Source: a virus
Virus record (IMG/VR): IMGVR_UViG_3300011115_000575
Location: 1 to 64,000 of that record
Reading direction: 5' to 3' (one strand)
DNA: 64,000 bases
Numbering within the stretch: the first letter of the stretch is position 1; every line of letters starts with the position of its first letter. The notes beneath the pieces are model-generated. The model saw only the letters and a program-made list of their open reading frames with translations, was not told the DNA's origin and did not search any database. Position numbers and translations under genes: made by a program. Shown here in pieces: positions 51,201-58,680 of the stretch.

Positions 51201-54200
51201 TCTTGTACGTTTCTAGATGTTGGCAAAGCTGCAATACTTGACGTATAGTTTAATATAGTCACAGCATCTCCTGCCAATAGCCCAATTCCTAATACTACTG
51301 TCGTGCCATTTGTAGCTGTGTAGTCTGAAGGCAGATATCTAACACCATTGACATATACATCTACTAGTCCTACTACATAACCTCCCGTAATTGTGAAGGT
51401 TGTTTGGTTTGCAGTTGCAGTAAAGTTCTGCTCGTTTCTTGCAGAAGGATTTGTTGAGATAGTCCAAGTCCTGTCAGCAGATAAGTCGTAGGTAGTACCA
51501 TTAATCGTAAGTGTACGAGTTGAGGCAACACCACCTAATCCCGCTAGAGTATAGGTAGGGATGTTTAACGTGTTGGACACTAACGTTGCGGCACCTGAGC
51601 TTCCTGTAGTAGTTAAACTTGTAATTCTATTTGTATATGCAGTGTCCCAATTAGTAGCACTCGTTGTAGCAGGAATAACGTACCCACTTGTTAGGCTAAA
51701 TATTCCCGTAGTGTTGGTATATGTTAAACCCGTTGCAGTAGAAGACAATGCCGTTAATGCAATGTAGCTACTTGGATTACTTGACAAGTAATAAGTATTT
51801 GTATCTAAAGAAAATGTACCCGCCGCAGTCATCTTAACAAAAGAGGCACTTACATAAGCAAGTCCTGACAAGGAAGTTAAGTTGGTAGCCAACGGTTGCC
51901 CTCCCAATCCACTTAGTGTGTAAGTGGGTACGTTAAGCGTGTTGCTTACTAGTGTTGCAGAGCCAGAGCTTCCTGTTGTTGTTAGTGCCGTAATTCTGTT
52001 GGTATATGCCGTGTCCCAATTTGTTTGGGATGCCGTCGTTGGCAAAGAATATCCTGTAGCAAATCCTAGTGTTAAGTTTCCTGAAGTTGTTACGGATGTT
52101 CCATTTGTAAATCCTGTTGGCACAGTCAGTCCCACACTTGTTACTGTTCCTACGCTCCAAGTCCTGTCGGCAGTTAAGTCATAAGCCGTACCATTAATAG
52201 TAAGACTTCTTGCTGCGTTAGCAGGTGTGTATCCTAGTATAGTTGCAATAGACTTATTCTTCCATAACTGAGTTGATGTTTCCCAAAATAATCCATCATT
52301 ATTTAATGAACTACCATTAGGTGCTGCAACATTATGTAATTCTCCTAGTTCATATCCATTCTGTACCTTAACCTCAATCTGTCCTAATGTTGGGTGTGAA
52401 CGAGTAATGATACCAATATAAACTAAATGGGTAGGTGCTAATGTTTTAGTGGCAGTATATGTACCTGCAACCGTTCCTGATAAATATAGTTGTTGTCCCT
52501 CTGTAAATGCAGAAGTATCTAAGCCAGTTAAATCCCCTGTCATCACAACGTAACCTGTCGCATTATTTGCGACATCTGCTTGTAATAGTCCAAAGGTTTG
52601 TGCTGATGTAGCATCACCTGTTGCAATAGCCTTGCTAACAATAGGATTATTGCCCGTAGCACCACTAATATAAACAACCGTTCCCTTTGTTAATGTTGCA
52701 CCTGTTTGATTTCTTACAAGTCTAACTAAAGAACCTGACTGCCCAGCAACAGGGAAAGTAATTAAACTTCCATCACCTGCCACATATTGAGCAGTTGTTC
52801 CTGTAGGGGTGTTGTACTTTAAGTTTAATGCGTTCTGTAAGTCAGTCTGATTAGATAACGTTCCTGTAATTCCACCCCATATTGTTCCAACCGTAGGAGA
52901 AACTTCAATGTAAGTAGTTCCAGACCATCGATATATTTTATTTGTATCTAATGCAACATAGATTTTGCCTGTTGTACCACTCGCAGGAAAACCTGCAAGA
53001 TTGGTGTACTCCAAAACATCATCTACATAAGAAGGTAATTGAGTTGAAGGTACTAAACCACCTCCATCTAATGAAGCATATCCATTAGCAATTCCTTTGT
53101 TTGCACTATTCTCTGGAGTATAACTTAAAGCAGTTGTTACTTGTCCACTTGTAATTCCTGATATATATCCCGCAGGATTCGTTGCGTTGTAGGGGGTATA
53201 CGTCAACGCAGTTGTAACATCTCCACTCGTTAAGGTGATTGCACCAGTTCGTGTATTAAAACTCGTCACACCGCCTTGATAAGCGGGGATGTTTAGAACT
53301 CCCGTAGTAGAACTATAGGTAGCTGCTCCACTTGTTCCTGTAGTGGTAAGACTTATAGCAGCTCGTGCCCTAGCGTCAGTATAATATAGGTTAGTAACCT
53401 CTGTAACCAAGGCAGTAGTGTAGTCTCCTGAAGCAGGAGTGATAGCACCTGTCCTAGTATTAAACGAGGTAACACCACTAGCGATAGTCCAATTCCTGTC
53501 AGCAGACAAGTCGTAACTAACACCGTTAATGGTAAGACTTCTATTGTTTGGTACAGGTATGTAAGTTAATGCAGTAGTAACGTCAGAACTAGACAGTACA
53601 ATAGCCCCCGTCCTAGTATTAAACGAGGTTACACCTCCAATATAAGAAGGTATGTTTAGTATACCCGTAGTGTTGTCGTAAGTAGCTGCACCCGTAGTAC
53701 CCGTAGTAGTAAGACTTATAGAAGTCCTCGCCCTAGAGGGAGTGAAATATAGGTTAGTATTCTCAGGGACATTTAAAGTATTTAAAGTAGCCAAGGCTCC
53801 TGCTCCCGTGATGTATTGAGCTGAAGTACCTGCTGCGGTTATTGCAAGTGTACCCGAAGCGGTTATAGGCGAACCTGTAACAGTAAATGCCGCAGGTGTA
53901 GTCAATGCTACGCTTGTAACAGTACCTGTGTTGGCAGTAGCCCCCGTAGCAATACCATCTAACTTAGTTTTATCAGACGCACTCATTGCTCCCGCACTTC
54001 CTGAAGTAGCCGCAGCTAAAGAAAGAGCCTGAGTAGAGATGCTTAGTCCGTTAGCAGTACCAATCGTTACAGGGTTATGAAACCTTGAATCGTTCCCTTG
54101 AGCAAATGTATTTAAAGTTGTTCCAAATGTAGGCGAGTAGGTAACATTGTTGTTGGTGACAATAGGGACTAATGCCGCACTACCAGACGCAAATGTTAAC

Positions 54201-55177
54201 GTACTTCCTAACGCAACGGGGTCTGTATTCGTCCCGTCAGATATAGTAAATGAGTTTGTTGTAGAAGCCGCCAACTCAAATGGCAGCATCTTAGTGGCTT
54301 GGTAACTATAAGTTCCTGTGTAAGGCTCTAGTATTGACAATAACTCCCTTAGTATAGGCTCTGAACCGTCCTGAGTGGAGGTCTGATACCTTGTAATCAA
54401 GTGAGAATATAACGCTATAACTAAGTCATACTGTTCACTTAGTATATTAAACTGAGTGTCATTAGTTTCCTTATACGCATCTATAATTCCTCTGTAGGTA
54501 TTAATCTTAGCCACTAACTCTAGTTGGTTGGGGCACTTCTTAATACTAAACGTCTTAGAGAATGTTCTTGAGTAATAGACTGTCAGCCAAGAGTTACTGC
54601 TATGTGTGTACGTTATCGACACAGCACTTGTAGGAGTATATACCCCCTCGTAGTAGTTTACTGCTGAGACAACGTTAATTGTATTAGACGACGTAGAAGA
54701 CACTGGAGTCTGAGTTGATGCCTCAGAGGTGCTAGGAAAAGAACTAGAAAGAGTCCTAGTAAGTGTTCCCGTAAAGCTACCAATAGGTGAGTAGGACGTA
54801 GCGTCCCTAAACACTACCTCTGGAATAACAACGTCAGACAAGTTTGTAATCCCGTTACTTGGCTCAATCCAATTAAAGTCAAACTGTCTTGATAATGGAG
54901 TTTGTATTGTAGAGGTGTTGTCAGTTACAGCATAACTAATCGTATAAGCACCTGTAATTACATTGTTGTTTATGTCAGTTACACAAGGAATATCAATAGA
55001 GCCACCAGAAGCAGTTAAGTCAGGATTAGCAAAGTCAGGTAAATTCCTAACTGAACCGTCAGGAAACTCTACTTTAAAACAACCCTTGCCGTATGTAAAT
55101 CCTGTTGAGGTATCAGTTAGTCGAATAACACGAGTTGTTGCATTTATTCTAAACTGTATATTGAAGTTTACTGCCAT
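48284..55177 (-). CDS. Large tail fiber with S74 chaperone, 2297 aa
   Basis: A very long fiber made of repeated beta modules. Examples are ARTSISLTTTGTTGAATYDN, then tandem NTFIGxxAGxxNTTG-type motifs (about residues 1760-1830) like those of trimeric adhesin heads. The C-terminal S74 chaperone has SDYRLKEDLREIKGLEKISAI (shortened here), LAHELQEVIPYAVTG and a coiled coil. It is the main candidate receptor-binding structure. The repeats make the DNA prone to internal recombination. Confidence 0.8.
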   Translation of the reverse strand: MAVNFNIQFRINATTRVIRLTDTSTGFTYGKGCFKVEFPDGSVRNLPDFANPDLTASGGSIDIPCVTDINNNVITGAYTISYAVTDNTSTIQTPLSRQFDFNWIEPSNGITNLSDVVIPEVVFRDATSYSPIGSFTGTLTRTLSSSFPSTSEASTQTPVSSTSSNTINVVSAVNYYEGVYTPTSAVSITYTHSSNSWLTVYYSRTFSKTFSIKKCPNQLELVAKINTYRGIIDAYKETNDTQFNILSEQYDLVIALYSHLITRYQTSTQDGSEPILRELLSILEPYTGTYSYQATKMLPFELAASTTNSFTISDGTNTDPVALGSTLTFASGSAALVPIVTNNNVTYSPTFGTTLNTFAQGNDSRFHNPVTIGTANGLSISTQALSLAAATSGSAGAMSASDKTKLDGIATGATANTGTVTSVALTTPAAFTVTGSPITASGTLAITAAGTSAQYITGAGALATLNTLNVPENTNLYFTPSRARTSISLTTTGTTGAATYDNTTGILNIPSYIGGVTSFNTRTGAIVLSSSDVTTALTYIPVPNNRSLTINGVSYDLSADRNWTIASGVTSFNTRTGAITPASGDYTTALVTEVTNLYYTDARARAAISLTTTGTSGAATYSSTTGVLNIPAYQGGVTSFNTRTGAITLTSGDVTTALTYTPYNATNPAGYISGITSGQVTTALSYTPENSANKGIANGYASLDGGGLVPSTQLPSYVDDVLEYTNLAGFPASGTTGKIYVALDTNKIYRWSGTTYIEVSPTVGTIWGGITGTLSNQTDLQNALNLKYNTPTGTTAQYVAGDGSLITFPVAGQSGSLVRLVRNQTGATLTKGTVVYISGATGNNPIVSKAIATGDATSAQTFGLLQADVANNATGYVVMTGDLTGLDTSAFTEGQQLYLSGTVAGTYTATKTLAPTHLVYIGIITRSHPTLGQIEVKVQNGYELGELHNVAAPNGSSLNNDGLFWETSTQLWKNKSIATILGYTPANAARSLTINGTAYDLTADRTWSVGTVTSVGLTVPTGFTNGTSVTTSGNLTLGFATGYSLPTTASQTNWDTAYTNRITALTTTGSSGSATLVSNTLNVPTYTLSGLGGQPLATNLTSLSGLAYVSASFVKMTAAGTFSLDTNTYYLSSNPSSYIALTALSSTATGLTYTNTTGIFSLTSGYVIPATTSATNWDTAYTNRITSLTTTGSSGAATLVSNTLNIPTYTLAGLGGVASTRTLTINGTTYDLSADRTWTISTNPSARNEQNFTATANQTTFTITGGYVVGLVDVYVNGVRYLPSDYTATNGTTVVLGIGLLAGDAVTILNYTSSIAALPTSRNVQDFTATAAQTTFTVTNGYIVGLIDVFVNGSKLTSSEFTATNGTTFVLTVASTVGDQVQSINYTASVNGISGAGTANYVPKFTATGTIGNSSIQDLTTGVLVSNSVTAASAIARGIYQTPTLVASANSDVLVGLDVNPTFTTGAFTSISRLSARFTGNVLMGQVPTSLVGYSYVPLTLSNNASGAIKTQLALVNAGGFSGAGSAIDFFTYTDAGNGLPGVRLASIDNGSFSGNLQILTKGSTYGGTDPITTKFQIFGTTGNLTLQNGGTFTDAGYRLDVAGTTRFIGTTASDTAPLGSELAAVTGTGTNWTLAGTNLNVGGYTHTTGSVVPLTTTLAAVSGTYYQITYTITGRTAGSISIAYGGTLTGATATGAYGLLASSTAVLTITPTTDFDGTIVLSIKSIGTSSASSTFANSSGVSIIEVRASSVISNTFIGLNAGRRNTTGDSNTFIGSNAGQNNTSGYWNTFIGNSTGNSNYTGNGNTFIGFISGTNNTSGYDNTFIGNQAGRLNTTGPNNTAIGSYALYNSLYVSGTTAIGQNAGYSSTGGQQNIFLGFNSGRYAGSSTTANQTSSNSLYIGYDVRSSASGNTNEVVIAGYNGSAGQVGLGSNTTVLGNSSTVTTAIYGNLLLGGTTDAGYRLDVVGTARVSGAATFSSSVSATSFNATTTNIFSVDATERMRITSAGNVGIGTSSPRATLDISDGTVNTSGEAIYQGLFTGPSRPSTSDLTAILTIQSNDAMAINKGGSIAFGGRAVASNSAGANWAGISGLKENATGSDYSGYLQFWTRGGSQSEKMRITSGGNLLINRTATGGQNARVQVSSSGTDGYFIEQISSGGFCNASIAINNGGTYYFNYFQAGATGVGSITSNGSTTSYNVTSDYRLKEDLREIKGLEKISAIKVYDYKYKSSNMRMDGVLAHELQEVIPYAVTGEKDGEYMQGVDYSKIVPVLVKAIQELSAENTSLINRIEALENK

Positions 55178-55223
55178 ATCAAAGCCAAGTATAATTTGTG
55201 TAAATATACTATAATTTATTTTG

Positions 55224-55261
55224 CTTTAAAAAAAGAAAGGAGCTACAAAATGCAGCCCCTT
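55224..55261 (-). terminator. Rho-independent terminator after the 272-aa gene
   Basis: On the minus strand an 11-pair stem (55261-55251 with 55247-55237, two G-U pairs) around a 3-base loop is followed by a T-rich tract. It separates the capsid genes from the large fiber gene. Confidence 0.8.
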
Positions 55262-55301
55262 CTAATCAACCGAAACCAAACAATCAATCCTGTAATCGGA
55301 T

Positions 55302-56120
55302 TTACCCTAAACGGGTCTTGATGGCATTAAGCTCATCCGGATTGTTTTCTTCTAGGTAGTCAGCTAATTCCTTAATGTAATTCTTATTAGGAGATTTTTT
55401 GTATTTAAAAATTTCCTTTTCAGTATCTGACCATTCAAACACTTGTGAATTTACATTATTTTTTATAATTCCTTGTTTAATAGCTTCTTTTAAAACAGAT
55501 TCTACTCCAAGAGATGCTCTTTCAACAATTGACATAAATTCTTCTGGATTTGTTTCTGCAAAATCTTCTAATTGATTGCGTACTTCATCTAATGATTCTG
55601 CTTCAATTCCAAGTGCCATCCCAACTTCTTTAGCTCTAGTGTCATCTAATTCTAAAGCCATATTAATTGCTTTCACTATCAACTTTCTAGTTGTTCTTTC
55701 TTCTATAGCTTCTTTCTTATTATCAACTCTATAAAAAACCGGATCCCCTTTTTCTTCACTTCTATCTTTATTAGAAGCATTGTAATTACATAATTCAAGA
55801 AATTGATACATCTTTTGATGAACCGAATTATTCCCATTCAAAAATATGTAACCAAGATTATTTGCAGAAAAAACTATGCTTAAAAAAATAGGTTCGCCCT
55901 TATCATTTTGGCTTTCTATTGCAGCTATATTTACAAACTCCCCTTTTTGTTTATCAAATACTTGATCACTAGATGGGATTTGGTGAGCGGCAGGAATTAA
56001 AAACTTACCGTAATTATCGGGATCAGGTCTTACATTTAAAACCCTATAAGTTGCCCTTTCGTCTTGTTTAAGAACTCTCTTCATAGAAGGAGAGAAGTTA
56101 TTGTATTCTGATGCTTTCAT
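55302..56120 (-). CDS. Capsid-adjacent structural protein, 272 aa
   Basis: Not recognised at family level. The N-terminal part is a mixed fold (YRVLNVRPDPDNYGKFLIPAAHQ), followed by acidic helices (ELDDTRAKEVGMALGIEAESLDE). Coming directly after the major capsid protein, it may be a head accessory protein. One CCGGATCCC copy (55739) encodes G-D-P. Confidence 0.6.
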   Translation of the reverse strand: MKASEYNNFSPSMKRVLKQDERATYRVLNVRPDPDNYGKFLIPAAHQIPSSDQVFDKQKGEFVNIAAIESQNDKGEPIFLSIVFSANNLGYIFLNGNNSVHQKMYQFLELCNYNASNKDRSEEKGDPVFYRVDNKKEAIEERTTRKLIVKAINMALELDDTRAKEVGMALGIEAESLDEVRNQLEDFAETNPEEFMSIVERASLGVESVLKEAIKQGIIKNNVNSQVFEWSDTEKEIFKYKKSPNKNYIKELADYLEENNPDELNAIKTRLG

Positions 56121-56150
56121 TTTTTATTTTGTTTGGTTTGTATTTTTAAT

Positions 56151-56180
56151 AAAAAGAGGGATTTTTAGCCCCCTCTTTTT
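56151..56180 (-). terminator. Terminator after the major capsid gene
   Basis: Arms AAAAAGAGGG (56151-56160) and CCCTCTTTTT (56171-56180) form a perfect 10-bp stem. On the minus strand it is followed by an A/T-rich tract with T runs. Partial termination here would raise capsid protein relative to downstream genes. Confidence 0.65.
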
Positions 56181-56196
56181 ATGATAATCATTGGAA

Positions 56197-57528
56197 CTAA
56201 GCTAAGTTATACTTTATAAAGTGCTCATTACCAACAGTTTCCAATCCTTCAATAGAGCTATACACGATATCAAGTGTATCAGTATCAGAAGTAGGAGTTG
56301 GAGCTAACCCTCCAAGCATTTTCTCACGGAAACGAGAGTTAATACCATCAGACATTTCTAAGTAACGCATTTGCATACGATCTACTTGACCACCACCTTG
56401 CTCAACTTTAATTTTACCAGCAGGAATCAAATAAGCTTCCTTAGTATAAATTGTGTTAGTAGCAGTAGAAGTGATTTGTGGATGCGATAATGCACTTAAA
56501 CGCTTCTTGTGGAAAGTACGACCAAAAGCATTAAATGATTGGATACCCAATGTTACAGCGATTTCTTTGTTACCATTGTAAGTAGCATAGTTAATACCAC
56601 CATTCAAGAATGGAGAAGTAGAACTAATTGCAGTATCAAAGTTGTTATCAAAGTCAGCACCAGCCCATAATTGGTATTCAATTGGGCAACGGTTAGCATC
56701 CATCAAACGAGACAAAGTAGATAAGTCAGACAAAGCAATTGTTGAAGTAGCTGTATTTGAAGTAATACCACCTGCATTAACAATAGTGTCACGCAATCCA
56801 CGAGTTGTATTGATTGCATTACCATTAGCATCAGTTAAACCAGCAGACTCACGACCAAACAAAACAGTATAAAGAATATCCATTCTGTGCTTCAAATAAG
56901 CATCGTGTTGTTGCTTTAAGAAGTAGTAAGGCTTTCCTTTAAATTCAACCTCAATCTTAGAACCGTAAGCGATATCTGTGATAGATGTCTTAGTTTTAAA
57001 GATTTGAAGTTTGTTAGAACGCTTAACTAAATCAGACTTACGCATTTGGTTAGAACCAGTACCTTCAGCATATGCATTAGAGAAGAAAGATAATTTCGCT
57101 CCAGTTGCAGCCGCAGGAATTGCGTCAGCAGAGTTAACAGGCTTAACAGTAATAATAAAGTCAGTAGCTGCAGAAATAGCAGAAACATAACCTACAACAC
57201 CGTTAGCGAACAAAATTAATTCACCTACTACAGGCTTAACTGAAGTTGCTCCAACGCAAGTAATATCTACAGATGCACCAGCAGCTCCAGCAGAAGTTCC
57301 CGGAGTTTTAACTGTAGCCATAGCATACAAGAAGTTGTTTTGTACAGTAAAGTATTCAGTTTGAGCAGAAGCTTTAGAGCGACCTGTCCAATCTAATACA
57401 TCAAGCATAGACGCTTCTTCATCATAGATGTCAAGAACGTCCTTTAAAATTTCACGCTGCTCTAGCGTGTTTGTGAAAGAGACCGTAGATAAAAAGGTAC
57501 GATCTATATTTCCTGCTGCAATAGCCAT
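56197..57528 (-). CDS. Major capsid protein (HK97-fold type), 443 aa
   Basis: The protein has an extended N-terminal arm region, a Gly/Ala/Val-rich insertion region (about 85-165), then DIAYGSKIEVEFKGKPYYFLKQQHDAYLKHRMD, GLRDTIVNAGG and a C-terminal strand-rich end. Its length, its place after the scaffold-like protein and before a structural protein, and its own strong terminator all fit a major capsid protein. It resembles those of crAss-like and related Bacteroidota podoviruses. The call is based on context plus composition. Confidence 0.75.
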   Translation of the reverse strand: MAIAAGNIDRTFLSTVSFTNTLEQREILKDVLDIYDEEASMLDVLDWTGRSKASAQTEYFTVQNNFLYAMATVKTPGTSAGAAGASVDITCVGATSVKPVVGELILFANGVVGYVSAISAATDFIITVKPVNSADAIPAAATGAKLSFFSNAYAEGTGSNQMRKSDLVKRSNKLQIFKTKTSITDIAYGSKIEVEFKGKPYYFLKQQHDAYLKHRMDILYTVLFGRESAGLTDANGNAINTTRGLRDTIVNAGGITSNTATSTIALSDLSTLSRLMDANRCPIEYQLWAGADFDNNFDTAISSTSPFLNGGINYATYNGNKEIAVTLGIQSFNAFGRTFHKKRLSALSHPQITSTATNTIYTKEAYLIPAGKIKVEQGGGQVDRMQMRYLEMSDGINSRFREKMLGGLAPTPTSDTDTLDIVYSSIEGLETVGNEHFIKYNLA

Positions 57529-57556
57529 TTTTTTTTAAAATTTAAAAAGTTAAAAA

Positions 57557-58648
57557 TTATTTTCTTGTAACTTTCATCCCTTTTAAAAATCCTAATCTGT
57601 CATCATATGGGTTATCGTTTCCTTCATCCCCTACCACAACTGATTTTGAAGTCATATTGGGTGTTACATTTTTTAACTCAGTCTCCATAGCTTTTCTACC
57701 TAAAGACTTTCCGTGTTTAATTAATTCTCCAATAAATAAGTCAGGGTTTTCCGTAAACGCAACAACCTTAACCCATTTATCCCAATCAACACTTCCATCT
57801 TGTTTTGCAAACGTAGATAGAAACTGAGTTGAATCAAGTGCGTAATCAACAACTCTATTAGTATCTGCAACTTGGAAGTTAATTCCTTCTCCGTTAGCTC
57901 CAACTTTAATATAACTGTTTTTTAATACACCTTCAATTCCACTTTGAGCAAGTTGCCTATTTTGCTCTTGTTGAGCTTGTAGTTGTTCTTGTGAAACTGT
58001 AATCTGTTGTTCTTGTATCGTAGGTTGAATAGATTGTAAGAATTGCGTTTGCTCTTCCTTGAGTGAATGTCTTAGCTTATTAGCATCTCGCTTTAATAAG
58101 GCTTGACCAAGCTCAATATCATCTTCTTCATACGAATCAAGATTGTACTTTTCAAGCTCCTTCTGAAATAATCTATCTCTGGTTTTTGCTGGTAAATCTG
58201 AATTGTCCTTATCGAACTTCATCTTTAGCAACTGCGAATCATCAACAGTATCATAATCAGTCTGAGTGGCTTCTAAAAAAGGTTGCAGTGTTCCATACTT
58301 CTCGTAATAGTCAACTGCTTTCTTTATAAAGTCATCCTTGAATTTATAATCTGTGGGTTCGGATTTGCTTTCTTCAAATTGGTCTTCTATGATTGTGTCA
58401 GCAACTTTTTCGTTACTTCCATCTGTTTTTACATAGACCTCTTCGTCAGTTTCTTCGTTCCCCGCATTTTCATCTGTTAAACCCTCATCGTTCTGAGGAT
58501 TATTATTTTCAACAGTATCATCAACTCCTTCGCCTTCAGCAGCATTATCTGCTTTATCAATCGATTCGGTATCTGTTTTTTCTGTTGTATCTTCAATTAC
58601 TGTTTCATTTTTATCTAACAGTTCATCTAAATTAATTGGCTCTGCCAT
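57557..58648 (-). CDS. Acidic scaffold-like protein, 363 aa
   Basis: The first 110 residues are extremely acidic and low complexity (many Glu/Asp/Asn/Thr). They are followed by Lys/Glu/Gln-rich helical segments (residues about 195-235) and a mixed C-terminal region. This is the usual look of a scaffolding protein, and it lies directly before the major capsid gene as scaffold genes do. Confidence 0.65.
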   Translation of the reverse strand: MAEPINLDELLDKNETVIEDTTEKTDTESIDKADNAAEGEGVDDTVENNNPQNDEGLTDENAGNEETDEEVYVKTDGSNEKVADTIIEDQFEESKSEPTDYKFKDDFIKKAVDYYEKYGTLQPFLEATQTDYDTVDDSQLLKMKFDKDNSDLPAKTRDRLFQKELEKYNLDSYEEDDIELGQALLKRDANKLRHSLKEEQTQFLQSIQPTIQEQQITVSQEQLQAQQEQNRQLAQSGIEGVLKNSYIKVGANGEGINFQVADTNRVVDYALDSTQFLSTFAKQDGSVDWDKWVKVVAFTENPDLFIGELIKHGKSLGRKAMETELKNVTPNMTSKSVVVGDEGNDNPYDDRLGFLKGMKVTRK

Positions 58649-58668
58649 ATATATATTGTTTGGTTACG

Positions 58669-58676
58669 CAAAACTA
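58669..58676 (-). promoter_or_regulatory. -7 element TAGTTTTG
   Basis: TAGTTTTG followed by CGTAACC on the minus strand, 20-28 bases upstream of the ATG at 58648. The CGTAAC extension equals that of the 15302 promoter. No -33 element at the usual distance; it would give extra expression of scaffold and capsid genes. Confidence 0.45.
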
Positions 58677-58680
58677 TAAA

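Noticed and set aside
43917-55214. Several long plus-strand frames opposite the fiber genes
   Set aside because: They are antisense shadows of repetitive Thr/Ser/Gly-rich fiber genes, with Val/Pro-rich low-complexity translations.
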